Source: Enterovibrio baiacu
GTDB lineage: Bacteria; Pseudomonadota; Gammaproteobacteria; Enterobacterales; Vibrionaceae
Length of the DNA stretch: 64,000 nt
NCBI RefSeq assembly: GCF_004120195.1
Contig: NZ_SCHN01000006.1
Coordinates: 186,001-250,000, forward strand
Direction: 5' to 3'
Every line of letters starts with the position of its first letter. Position 1 is the stretch's first letter. A program made the translations under genes and the position numbers. Below are positions 43,989-53,282 of this stretch, piece after piece. A model generated the notes under the pieces. It did no database searches and was not told where the DNA came from. It saw only the letters and a list, made by a program, of their open reading frames with translations.

Positions 43989-45899
43989 ATGATTAATACG
44001 TTAATCAACGAATCGCTGATTTGCTTAGACCTAAAAGCGACCACGAAAGAAGACGTGTTCGTCGAAATGATCGAACTGCTTCACGCCCAAGGTCGAGTCA
44101 GTGATAAAACCCAATTCCTCGCTGACATCCATGCACGTGAAGCGCTGGGTAACACAGGTTTCGAAGACGGTGTTGCACTGCCACACGCAAAAAGTGCGGC
44201 GGTATCGAACCCTGCAGTCGCGATAGGTATCAGTCGCAATGGCATTGAATACGGTGCCGAAGACGGCCAGCCTTCAAAACTCTTTTTCATGATTGCTTCG
44301 CCAGATGGCGGCGCAAACCACCATATCGAAGTGCTTGCAGAATTGTCATCAAAGCTGATTGAAGACGGTTTTATTGAGCAATTCCTGCAAGCGACCTCTG
44401 CATCAGACGCACTGGCACTTCTGATGGAAAAGAAAGCTGACGAGCAAGCGATTGAAGCGAACAAAGGGTTGCTGATTGGCGTAACAGGTTGCCCTGCTGG
44501 CATCGCGCACACTTACCTTGCAGCGGAAGCCCTTGAAAAAGGCGCGGCAGCAATGGGTTATGAAATGAAGGTAGAAACCAACGGTTCTATCGGCGTGAAA
44601 AACAGCCCAACGGCAGAAGAAATTGCACGCGCAGAAGCCATCATCGTGAGCTGTGACAAACAGGTCGACATGGCGCGCTTTGCGGGTAAACGCTTGATCA
44701 AAACCGGCGTAAAAGCGCCTATCAAAGATGCGAAAGGCCTGATTTCACAAGCACTTGACGCGCCAGCGTACGCGGCGTCTTCTGACGAAGGGTCAAGCGA
44801 GAGCACTGAAAGCAAATCATCACAAGCTCGTTCAGATCTGTACCGCTACCTCATGAACGGCGTATCACACATGATCCCGTTCGTTGTAACAGGCGGTCTA
44901 TTGATTGCATTGGCACTGGCGATTGGTGGTCAACCATCAGAAGCGGGCATGGCGATTCCTCCTGGTAGCCTGTGGAACAAAGTGCTGGATGTGGGTGTGG
45001 TTGCCTTCACCCTGATGATCCCAATTCTTTCTGGTTACATTGCTTACGCGATTGCAGACCGTCCGGGTCTGGCGCCGGGTCTTATCGGTGGTTGGATTGC
45101 CAACAACGGCTCATTCTACGGCGCGGATGCGGGTACGGGTTTCATCGGTGCTATCGTTGCAGGTCTGTTGGTCGGTTACTTTGTAAAATGGATTGCGACA
45201 CGCAACTACCATAAGTTCATTCAACCGCTCGTGCCAATCATGATCGCGCCAATCACGGGTAGCTTGTTCATTGCGGGTTTGTTCATCTTCGTTATCGGCG
45301 CGCCGATTGCAGGATTGATGGAAGGCTTGAACACCATGCTAACCAACATGAGCACGGGTAACGTTATCCTTCTGGGTATTGTGCTTGGTGGCATGGCTGG
45401 CTTCGACATGGGTGGTCCATTCAACAAAGTGGCCTTCCTGTTCTCTGTTGGCATGATCGCAAGCGGCCAAACGCAATTCATGGGTGCAATGGCGTGTGCC
45501 ATCCCTGTTGCTCCACTGGGTATGTCACTGGCAACGGTTATCGGTCGCAAGTTCAACATCTTCGAAGAATCGGAAATCGAAGCAGGTAAAGCGTCAGGTG
45601 CAATGGGCCTAGTCGGTATCTCTGAAGGTGCGATTCCATTTGCAGCACAAGACCCAATGTCTGTGATTCCTGCGAACGTAATCGGTTCAATGGTTGCGGC
45701 TGTTATGGCCTTCTCATTCGGCATCACCAACAGCGTCGCTCACGGTGGCCCTGTGGTTGCACTGCTAGGTGCGATGAACAAACCTGTACTAGCACTGGCA
45801 TGTATGGCGGCAGGTGCGATTGTGACAGCACTGGTTGCGGTATCACTGAAGAAAATGCGCCAATCAAAAGTGGCAGCATCAGAAACCGCAGCGGCATAA
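43989..45899 (+). CDS. PTS fructose-family EIIABC, probable mannose transporter
   Basis: This 636-aa transporter-kinase contains EIIA (1-150, His66 in DGVALPHAKS), EIIB (about 160-265, Cys168 in TGCPAGIAHTY) and a membrane EIIC (about 285-625). It imports and phosphorylates a sugar at the expense of phosphoenolpyruvate. Fructose and mannose are both possible by family; the manA gene next door and the AraC regulator favour mannose. AGAGG precedes the ATG. It is followed by an inverted repeat and then manA. Confidence 0.9.
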   Translation: MINTLINESLICLDLKATTKEDVFVEMIELLHAQGRVSDKTQFLADIHAREALGNTGFEDGVALPHAKSAAVSNPAVAIGISRNGIEYGAEDGQPSKLFFMIASPDGGANHHIEVLAELSSKLIEDGFIEQFLQATSASDALALLMEKKADEQAIEANKGLLIGVTGCPAGIAHTYLAAEALEKGAAAMGYEMKVETNGSIGVKNSPTAEEIARAEAIIVSCDKQVDMARFAGKRLIKTGVKAPIKDAKGLISQALDAPAYAASSDEGSSESTESKSSQARSDLYRYLMNGVSHMIPFVVTGGLLIALALAIGGQPSEAGMAIPPGSLWNKVLDVGVVAFTLMIPILSGYIAYAIADRPGLAPGLIGGWIANNGSFYGADAGTGFIGAIVAGLLVGYFVKWIATRNYHKFIQPLVPIMIAPITGSLFIAGLFIFVIGAPIAGLMEGLNTMLTNMSTGNVILLGIVLGGMAGFDMGGPFNKVAFLFSVGMIASGQTQFMGAMACAIPVAPLGMSLATVIGRKFNIFEESEIEAGKASGAMGLVGISEGAIPFAAQDPMSVIPANVIGSMVAAVMAFSFGITNSVAHGGPVVALLGAMNKPVLALACMAAGAIVTALVAVSLKKMRQSKVAASETAAA

Positions 45900-45917
45900 G
45901 TTAAAAGACAGACCAAT

Positions 45918-45970
45918 ATCGCTCCCAGCGTGAATAGAACAGCAATGTTTTTAGAGCACATGGGAGCGAT
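45918..45970. other. Inverted repeat between EIIABC and manA
   Basis: ATCGCTCCCA (45918-45927) pairs with TGGGAGCGAT (45961-45970) around a 33-nt loop. It may weaken transcription or protect message ends between the two genes. Confidence 0.45.
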
Positions 45971-46109
45971 TATTCGCCTTTGTGCCCATTCAACGAAAAC
46001 AACATCTGGTACACTTTGCTAGCTTCGGTCAGCACGGAATTTTGATAAAGCGTCGCGCTGACTTACTCAGAATAGAGCACGCCAATTGGCGCAAAAATTG
46101 AAGAACATT

Positions 46110-47306
46110 ATGACCTCGACAACCCAACATTTTTTCCCGCTGACCAACGTTATCCAAGACTATGCTTGGGGAAGCCGCACCGCATTGGGTGAGCTTTTCG
46201 ACATGCCAAACCCGGACAACAAGCCACAGGCTGAGATCTGGATGGGCGCACACCCAAATGGTTGTTCAAAAATTGACGTAAACGGTGAGCAAACCCTGCT
46301 TTCTGATTTTATCGGCAGCGACATGGCCAATGTGATTGGTCAACAGACACAAGAAACGTTCGGCGAACTGCCGTACTTGTTCAAGGTACTGTGTGCAGCC
46401 AATGCACTTTCAGTGCAAGTACACCCTAGCAAAGCGCAAGCAGAAGCAGGCTATGCGAAAGAAGAAGCAGCCGGTATCCCTCTGTCTGCGGGCTTTCGTA
46501 ACTATAAAGATCCAAACCACAAACCAGAACTGGTTTACGCACTGACGCCATACACCGCGATGAATGGTTTCCGTGATTATTCTGAAATTCTTGCCTTCTT
46601 CCACCAGCTCAATATTGATGTGCTTTCCACACTGGTTGCCAACCTTGATGCAAACCAAAACGAGCAAGGGCTAAGTGCATTCTTTGAAGCACTGCTCTCT
46701 CTTGAAGGCGAAGACAAAGACACAGCAGTTGCTGAACTCTTGGCATTTGCGACAGAGAACCAATCAGATGAATTGTTTGCATTGCTGCTGACGTTATCTG
46801 AGCAATACCCGGGTGATATCGGCCTATTCTCGCCGCTTATCCTCAATACGCTGACATTGGTACCAGGCGAAGCCATGTTCTTGGATGCATGTACCCCCCA
46901 TGCATACATCAAAGGCACAGGCCTTGAGATCATGGCGAACTCCGACAATGTACTGCGCGCAGGACTCACACCTAAACACATGGACGTGCAAGAGCTAACT
47001 GCGTGTACACGTTGTGTACCAATGGCAAAAGACGTTATCCGTTTGGCACCAGAAAAAGTCGGCAATGCTGAGCATTACCCTATTCCTGTGCCTGACTTCA
47101 AATTCAGTGTTTACAACGCAACAGCAAAAGAATCGCTGCACACCAACAGCGCTGAGATTTTGCTGGCCGTTGATGCAACACTGATCGTAGAAGATGCGGA
47201 AGGAAACAGCGTGACACTGGAGAAAGGCGAATCTGTCTTTATTCCTGCATACGTCGGTGAATACTTTGCATCATCCAACGGCAAGTTTGCGCGTGCGTAT
47301 AACTAA
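46110..47306 (+). CDS. manA: Mannose-6-phosphate isomerase, class I
   Basis: This 398-aa zinc isomerase interconverts mannose-6-phosphate and fructose-6-phosphate, passing PTS-imported mannose to glycolysis. Family features are the opening NVIQDYAWGSRTAL, AEIWMGAHPNG, ANALSVQVHPSK and DNVLRAGLTPKHMD. Length matches ManA. ATG 46110 has GAAG at a short distance upstream; a TTG at 46086 would add eight residues. It lies downstream of the EIIABC gene and before a terminator. Confidence 0.94.
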   Translation: MTSTTQHFFPLTNVIQDYAWGSRTALGELFDMPNPDNKPQAEIWMGAHPNGCSKIDVNGEQTLLSDFIGSDMANVIGQQTQETFGELPYLFKVLCAANALSVQVHPSKAQAEAGYAKEEAAGIPLSAGFRNYKDPNHKPELVYALTPYTAMNGFRDYSEILAFFHQLNIDVLSTLVANLDANQNEQGLSAFFEALLSLEGEDKDTAVAELLAFATENQSDELFALLLTLSEQYPGDIGLFSPLILNTLTLVPGEAMFLDACTPHAYIKGTGLEIMANSDNVLRAGLTPKHMDVQELTACTRCVPMAKDVIRLAPEKVGNAEHYPIPVPDFKFSVYNATAKESLHTNSAEILLAVDATLIVEDAEGNSVTLEKGESVFIPAYVGEYFASSNGKFARAYN

Positions 47307-47328
47307 CGTAATCATCGGTAAATAAGAC

Positions 47329-47363
47329 AAAAGCCTGACCACGTATTCGTTGTCAGGCTTTTT
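47329..47363 (+). terminator. Terminator after manA
   Basis: AAAAGCCTGAC / GTCAGGCTTTTT forms a stem with a 12-nt loop and a T-tract. Confidence 0.85.
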
Positions 47364-47475
47364 CTTTATCGACGATGTGTGACGTTTGAAACAAGCGTCA
47401 ACTTACAGGCCTGTACCTGTTCGAAGCCTTTTCAAACCATCAACCACTCAGACGCTTGCACATCCAACCGCAGAG

Positions 47476-47760
47476 TTAGCGACAATACACGCGCGCATCA
47501 CGCGGGGTGTAAATGCCGAAGGTTACAAACCCTAAGAAGCCATCAAGGAACGTCTGTTGCACTTCCACCTTTGCGACATTTTCTGCACCACCACAAACAC
47601 TGGCAGCATCAATGGTTTTCTTTTGACCAATACCTGAAACGAAAAAGCTCTGCATGGTTTCTTCTTCTAAGTTTCCCTGTTTGTCATTCACCACAAATGT
47701 TTGTTGTGCACACCCAGAAAGCATTAGCGCGCCAACGACCAAAACTGCTGTTTTCTTCAT
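47476..47760 (-). CDS. bor: Bor/Iss-like lipoprotein
   Basis: This 94-aa outer-membrane lipoprotein resembles lambda Bor and Iss. The signal peptide ends in the lipobox LMLSGC, followed by AQQTFVVND, FFVSGIGQKKTIDAASVCGGAENV and QQTFLDGFLGFVTFGIYTP, all recalled as characteristic of Bor. Bor increases serum resistance in lysogens. The start is at 47760; a longer frame from 47784 is rejected as it precedes the signal peptide. No other phage genes lie around it. Confidence 0.88.
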   Translation of the reverse strand: MKKTAVLVVGALMLSGCAQQTFVVNDKQGNLEEETMQSFFVSGIGQKKTIDAASVCGGAENVAKVEVQQTFLDGFLGFVTFGIYTPRDARVYCR

Positions 47761-48064
47761 GTGTTTTATCCTTATCGTTATCAACCGGTTGAGCCTTGTT
47801 TTTCATAATCGCCCCTAAAGTGTAGAAAAAACTGTCTACTTACTTGGTATTAGTGATAAGAAAAGCATATTTTTTTGACCCGGGTTTTTACGGCGAGCTC
47901 TCTATAATAAGAAAGTGTATCGAACACTAAATAAGATAAGATTGCCTTATGTGTACTTATTGAAACCACCAAAACAGCCCCTAAGATTGTCCAGAATTTT
48001 GGCTAAATGTTGTCGAGAACATTCACGTCAATCTTCCGCTCGAGGGACACAAACACTCTGACGA

Positions 48065-48078
48065 AGAAAGCGCTTTCT
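48065..48078. promoter_or_regulatory. Possible LacI-family operator before GH3 gene
   Basis: AGAAAGCGCTTTCT is a perfect 14-bp palindrome with a central CG, typical of LacI/GalR-family operators. It lies about 60 nt before the start of the GH3 gene. The regulator is not in the window. Confidence 0.45.
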
Positions 48079-48139
48079 AGTTCATATGCTTGTGGTGAGT
48101 GACCAATCTTAAAAAGAAATAACCCTCAAAGGGGGCAGT

Positions 48140-51100
48140 ATGCTCAAAGGAAAGTTAGTTGTGTCAGGAATGGCGTCGCTCGTGTTACTTGCGGGCTGTA
48201 TGGAAGAATCGAAAGTGCCCTACTTTCCGGATTGGCCGGAAATAAAGAGCGCTGTACCAAAAGATCCCGACATTGAAGCCAAGGTCGCGGATATTTTGGC
48301 GCAGATGACGCTGGAAGAAAAAGTCGGACAAATGATTCAACCCGATCTTCGTGGCGTTACGCCAGAAGAGGCAAAACAATACAAATTAGGCTCGCTATTG
48401 AATGGCGGTGGTTCTTGGCCTGACGAAAACAAATACGCCACTGCATTAGACTGGGCGGAAGAGGCCGACAAATATTATCTCGCCGTTGAAGAAGCCTATG
48501 CCGATCGTGGTTTTCGTATTCCCTTTATGTGGGCGACAGATGCAGTACACGGCCACAACAACGTATTTCGCGCCACGGTTTTCCCTCATAATATCGGCCT
48601 AGGTGCCGCCAACAACCCCAAACTCATTAAGCAAATCGGTAAAGCCACAGCTCGTGAAATCTCCGCAACAGGTTTGGATTGGACATTCGCGCCTACCGTT
48701 GCGTCGCCTCGCGATTACCGCTGGGGTCGAGTTTATGAAGGCTACTCAGAAGATCCCGAAATCATCTATCAATACGCAGGCCAAATGGTTGAAGGCTTGC
48801 AAGGTGGCACTAAAGGCCTAAAAAGCCAGCGTCATGTTATCTCTAACGTGAAGCACTGGGTCGGTGATGGCGGTACCAATAAAGGTGTCGACCGCGGCGA
48901 AAACCACTACTCCGAAGAATACCTACGCAACATTCACGCGACGGGTTACTTCTCGGGCCTAGACGCAGGCGCGCAAGTGGTCATGACATCATTTAACTCG
49001 TGGCACAATGATGAAAACTACGATGTGATGAATACCGACGAATACAACAAGAAACTCCACGGCAGTAAGTACCTCGTGACCGATGTACTGAAAGAAAAAA
49101 TGGGGTTTGACGGCATTGTTGTCACTGACTGGAACGGTCATGGTGAAATCAATGGCTGTACCGCATCGAACTGTCCACAGGCCGTGCTAGCGGGTAACGA
49201 TGTGTTCATGGTTACAGCGCGTAAAGACTGGACCGTGTTCTATCAAAATGTCATCGACCAAGTGAATGATGGCACCATTCCAATGTCACGTATTGATGAT
49301 GCAGTCACGCGTATTCTTCGCGTGAAAATGCGTGCAAACCTTTGGAAAAAACCGCAACCATCACAACGTCAACTCGCGGGCCAGCAAGATATTCTTGGTT
49401 CAGACAAACACCGCAAGCTGGCGCGTAAGGCAACCAGCCAATCCTTGGTGTTGTTAAAGAATGAAAACGAAGCACTGCCGCTTTCCTCTGACAAACACTA
49501 CCTTGTCCTTGGTAGCGCAGCGAATGACATTCAAAAGCAAACAGGGGGTTGGTCACTCACATGGCAAGGTACGGAAAATACCTTAGAGCGTGATTTCCCG
49601 GGTGCAACAACCATGCTGATGGCAATGCGCGATCAAGTAGGCACTGACAATGTCTTTACCGATGTTGATGCAGCGCCAGAAGATGCCATTGCAGTTGTCG
49701 TGATAGGTGAAGACCCATACGCAGAAATGTTCGGTGACATCAACGCGACCAAAACCCTTGAATATGCATCACTCAAGTCGACGTATGCCGCCGATCTCGA
49801 ACTGATTAAATCACTCAAAGATCGTGGCCTCACTGTTGTGACTGTGTTCTTCTCTGGGCGTCCGCTTTACGTCAATGAAGAGATCAACAACTCAGATGCA
49901 TTCGTGGCAGCTTGGTTACCGGGCACCGAAGCGGGCGGTATTACCGATGTATTGTTCCGCGAAGAAGGTAAAAACTTCCGAGGCCGTTTGTCATACTCTT
50001 GGCCTGGCATGAAATGTTCCACCACCATCAACCGTAAAGCGCCAAACCTAAAAGACTATGTCACGCCAGAGATGGAACAAGACATCGAAGGCGAGCATGC
50101 ACCTCTGTTCCCCTATGGCTATGGCCTTTCTTACAACGCGAAGAAAAGCGACTTGATGGGAGTAGATGCCGATCTGAACAACCTAGAACTTGATCCACGT
50201 GACTACGGTTGTGGCCAAGATGCGCCAGACAACGGCATCGCGACGACTAACCTAGAAGTTTATGGCCGTAGTGCTGAGGGTGAATTTATTCCTCGCATCG
50301 CAGGTTCCGCAAACGGATGGGTCGGTGAGAGCGTGTCGAACGGCACACCAACCACCATTGGTTCTGTGACCACCACGCCGATGGATTACCTCCACCAGCA
50401 AGATGCCATCAATGTGAAATTCAACGGTGACTCGCCAGCGCAGGTCTACATGCAAACGCTGGATCAAGCCGTAACGGACAAACAGGCTTACCTCAATGCT
50501 GACGCAACGCTGCAGTTTGATATCGACATGAAGTCTGCGGCACCAGAAAGCATGGTATTGGCGATGCACTGTGAATGGCCTTGCTTGGGTCAAGTTGCCA
50601 TCAATAAAGTCTTACCAGCACCGTCTGGCGCAAACGAAACCAAGTGGACAACCATTAAGATCCCACTGCAGTGTTTCGCAGACCAAGGCATGGCATTCTC
50701 TATCTTGAACACGCCGTTCCTCATCTATACCGATGATGCCGTTGAGTTCAATTTGGGTGAAGTGCGTTTCGTTCCGAACAGTGTTGACCCAGCCGATGAT
50801 GCCATTGCATGTAGCGTGTTTACTGAACCTAGCCTACCGCCATTGACGGACGATGTGGTTGACGTTTGGAACACGTGGGATCCTGCATTGGGTTCATGGC
50901 AAGTTCGTACCGATGATTGGACGAACATCAGTGGTCATGTCACCATCACAGAACCTGATGCATCTGACGCGAGCCGTGAGTTCACCGTGACCTATGATGC
51001 AAACAGCCCTGAGCACTATAAAGGCATTGTCACGCTTGAAGGTACCACGCAGAACCTCACCCAATTTACCGACAGCGGTACATTGAACTTTGAGATTTAC

Positions 51101-51373
51101 ATCGACAGCTATGGCGAGATTGCGAACCCGGGTGAAAACCCAAGCACCGACATTGTTGTGAAGATGGAATCCACCAAAGGTACAGGTGATGACTATTTCC
51201 TTGGCGGCCTTTCAACGGGTATGTGGCATCAGGTATCCATTCCTGTGTCTGACCTAAACACAGGCGCGTTGGACATCACCAAAGTGAACAAGCCATTCGC
51301 AACCTTGGGTGAATGGAATGCCTCTCAAGCAGGTATCAGTTACCGCGTGAGAAACATTCAGTTGGAGAAATAA
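48140..51373 (+). CDS. Glycoside hydrolase family 3 lipoprotein, beta-glucosidase/exo-glucanase type
   Basis: This 1077-aa secreted hydrolase would remove terminal beta-linked glucose from glucans or oligosaccharides. It has a lipoprotein signal (LLAGC, Cys20), the GH3 N-terminal barrel (about 40-400) with Asp330 as nucleophile in GIVVTDWNG, the C-terminal GH3 domain (to about 680), and a further 400 residues of beta-rich carbohydrate-binding-like modules (about 690-880 and 900-1077). It resembles the marine ExoP type but is longer. AAAGGGGG is close to the ATG. It stands alone, followed by a terminator. Confidence 0.9.
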   Translation: MLKGKLVVSGMASLVLLAGCMEESKVPYFPDWPEIKSAVPKDPDIEAKVADILAQMTLEEKVGQMIQPDLRGVTPEEAKQYKLGSLLNGGGSWPDENKYATALDWAEEADKYYLAVEEAYADRGFRIPFMWATDAVHGHNNVFRATVFPHNIGLGAANNPKLIKQIGKATAREISATGLDWTFAPTVASPRDYRWGRVYEGYSEDPEIIYQYAGQMVEGLQGGTKGLKSQRHVISNVKHWVGDGGTNKGVDRGENHYSEEYLRNIHATGYFSGLDAGAQVVMTSFNSWHNDENYDVMNTDEYNKKLHGSKYLVTDVLKEKMGFDGIVVTDWNGHGEINGCTASNCPQAVLAGNDVFMVTARKDWTVFYQNVIDQVNDGTIPMSRIDDAVTRILRVKMRANLWKKPQPSQRQLAGQQDILGSDKHRKLARKATSQSLVLLKNENEALPLSSDKHYLVLGSAANDIQKQTGGWSLTWQGTENTLERDFPGATTMLMAMRDQVGTDNVFTDVDAAPEDAIAVVVIGEDPYAEMFGDINATKTLEYASLKSTYAADLELIKSLKDRGLTVVTVFFSGRPLYVNEEINNSDAFVAAWLPGTEAGGITDVLFREEGKNFRGRLSYSWPGMKCSTTINRKAPNLKDYVTPEMEQDIEGEHAPLFPYGYGLSYNAKKSDLMGVDADLNNLELDPRDYGCGQDAPDNGIATTNLEVYGRSAEGEFIPRIAGSANGWVGESVSNGTPTTIGSVTTTPMDYLHQQDAINVKFNGDSPAQVYMQTLDQAVTDKQAYLNADATLQFDIDMKSAAPESMVLAMHCEWPCLGQVAINKVLPAPSGANETKWTTIKIPLQCFADQGMAFSILNTPFLIYTDDAVEFNLGEVRFVPNSVDPADDAIACSVFTEPSLPPLTDDVVDVWNTWDPALGSWQVRTDDWTNISGHVTITEPDASDASREFTVTYDANSPEHYKGIVTLEGTTQNLTQFTDSGTLNFEIYIDSYGEIANPGENPSTDIVVKMESTKGTGDDYFLGGLSTGMWHQVSIPVSDLNTGALDITKVNKPFATLGEWNASQAGISYRVRNIQLEK

Positions 51374-51426
51374 CGCACGCACGGGTGATCACCTTGTGAG
51401 TGAATCACAGTCGTGAATGCAGCCTG

Positions 51427-51459
51427 AAAGCCCGCCAATTGCCTTTGGCGGGCTTTTTC
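51427..51459 (+). terminator. Terminator after GH3 gene
   Basis: AAAGCCCGCCAA / TTTGGCGGGCTTTTT with a 5-nt loop and T-tract. Confidence 0.88.
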
Positions 51460-51646
51460 TTTTCTGGCCCCCATTGCGGGTTGCTTCGAACACTCAGTCA
51501 CTAAACATGTCAGGTTGGCACAATATTTTTGTCGCCTCTTTTTGCCGCTTAACACGCTATTCGTCCACTCACTGAGTTTGTCCGCGCCAACACCCCGCCT
51601 TCTCCATATAGTCGCGCTGTGATTTCATTCAATAAGGACGATTGCA

Positions 51647-53131
51647 ATGCTGTGGTTTCTTACCTGTGTCGCTGCTCTGATTGGCGGCTACTTCCTCTAC
51701 GGGGCGTTCATTGAGAAGATTTTTGGCATCAATGAAAATCGCCCGACACCTGCACACACTAAAACTGACGGCGTGGACTTTGTGCCCATGTCGACCAAGA
51801 AAGTGTATTTGGTTCAGCTACTGAACATTGCCGGTGTGGGTCCTATTTTCGGCCCAATCATGGGGGCCTTGTACGGCCCAGCAGCCATGTTATGGATTGT
51901 GGTTGGTTGCATCTTCGCGGGTGCGGTTCACGATTACTTCTCCGGCATGTTATCGATCCGCAATGGCGGCGCATCCGTTCCTACGATCACAGGCCGATAT
52001 CTTGGCAATGGCGCAAAACACTTTATGAACATCTTTGCCATTGTGCTTTTGCTGCTCGTTGGCGTGGTGTTTGTCTCTGCGCCTGCCGGCATGATCACCA
52101 CACTGGTGAACGAACAAACCAGTTTTGATATCAGCATGACCTTTATGGTGGTGGTGATTTTTGCTTACTACATCCTCGCGACCATTGTGCCTGTCGACAA
52201 AATTATTGGGCGCTTCTACCCATTCTTTGGCGCACTCTTGATTTTCATGTCTGTGGGCTTGATGACAGCCATTGGCCTATCAAGCGAACATACCGTCATG
52301 GGTGGCTTTGCATTCAGCGACATGTTCACCAACATGAACCCGAATGACATGCCATTATGGCCAGCACTGTTCATCACCATCGCCTGTGGTGCCATCTCTG
52401 GTTTCCATGCGACCCAGTCGCCACTGATGGCACGTTGCATGGAAAACGAAAAGAATGGCCGCTTCGTGTTTTATGGCGCTATGATCGGCGAAGGCATTAT
52501 CGCGCTGATTTGGTGTGCGATTGCCCTCTCCTTCTTCGGCACATTAGAAGGCCTGCAAGATGCCGTTGCTAATGGCGGCCCTGGTAACGTGGTTTACGGC
52601 GCGTCCTTCGGATTGCTCGGTGTGTTTGGTGGCGTGATTGCCTTCCTCGGTGTGGTGATCCTGCCTATCACCTCTGGTGACACGGCGTTCCGCTCTAGCC
52701 GCTTGATTCTTGCTGAGTACTTCAACATGGAACAAAAGACCTTACGTAACCGCTTGTTGATGGCACTGCCGCTGTTCGTTATCGGTGGCGTTCTTACCCA
52801 AGTCGACTTCGGTATCATTTGGCGCTACTTCGGTTTTGCTAACCAAGCGACCGCCGTCATGATGTTGTGGACCGCCTCCGCGTATCTGCTCCGTCATAAC
52901 AAACTTCACTGGGTCACCACGATCCCAGCGATGTTCATGACAACCGTGTGTGTCACCTTCATCTTGAACAGCAGCACACTTGGTTTTGGTTTACCTATGA
53001 ACGTTTCCACCGTCGCAGGTATTCTGTTCGCACTCACTGTGACGGGCTACGTGATTAAAACATCAAAAGGGAAAGGTGAAGACGCACTCCCTGATGATGA
53101 AAAACCACAGGTCGAAACCAAAACGGCGTAG
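51647..53131 (+). CDS. CstA-family transporter (pyruvate/peptide), BtsT-like by context
   Basis: This 494-aa polytopic inner-membrane protein has the CstA opening and core segments (GPIFGPIMGALYGPAAMLWI in part; AVHDYFSGMLSIRNGG; GAISGFHATQSPLMAR). It is shorter than E. coli CstA or BtsT (about 700 aa), as usual for Vibrio members, and lacks the C-terminal cytoplasmic part. The adjacent BtsS/BtsR-like pair controls a CstA-type pyruvate transporter in E. coli, so pyruvate uptake is a reasonable guess. AAGGACGA precedes the ATG. Confidence 0.88.
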   Translation: MLWFLTCVAALIGGYFLYGAFIEKIFGINENRPTPAHTKTDGVDFVPMSTKKVYLVQLLNIAGVGPIFGPIMGALYGPAAMLWIVVGCIFAGAVHDYFSGMLSIRNGGASVPTITGRYLGNGAKHFMNIFAIVLLLLVGVVFVSAPAGMITTLVNEQTSFDISMTFMVVVIFAYYILATIVPVDKIIGRFYPFFGALLIFMSVGLMTAIGLSSEHTVMGGFAFSDMFTNMNPNDMPLWPALFITIACGAISGFHATQSPLMARCMENEKNGRFVFYGAMIGEGIIALIWCAIALSFFGTLEGLQDAVANGGPGNVVYGASFGLLGVFGGVIAFLGVVILPITSGDTAFRSSRLILAEYFNMEQKTLRNRLLMALPLFVIGGVLTQVDFGIIWRYFGFANQATAVMMLWTASAYLLRHNKLHWVTTIPAMFMTTVCVTFILNSSTLGFGLPMNVSTVAGILFALTVTGYVIKTSKGKGEDALPDDEKPQVETKTA

Positions 53132-53167
53132 ACACCAAGGTCGGTAGACCCTAGAAAGTGCAACATT

Positions 53168-53198
53168 AAGAGTCTGCTTCGGCAGGCTCTTGTTGTTT
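53168..53198 (+). terminator. Terminator after CstA-family gene
   Basis: AAGAGTCTGC-TTCG-GCAGGCTCTT is a tetraloop hairpin with one G-T pair, followed by GTTGTTT. Confidence 0.7.
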
Positions 53199-53282
53199 AT
53201 AGATTTTTGAACGTTAAAATGCCCCTACTTTCTACCATGACTCTCTTCGAATAGCGTGGGCATTGCCCATTAAAGGCGCAAC

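Noticed and set aside
47476..47760. Prophage remnant around the Bor-like gene
   Set aside because: No integrase, structural genes or attachment repeats are visible nearby.
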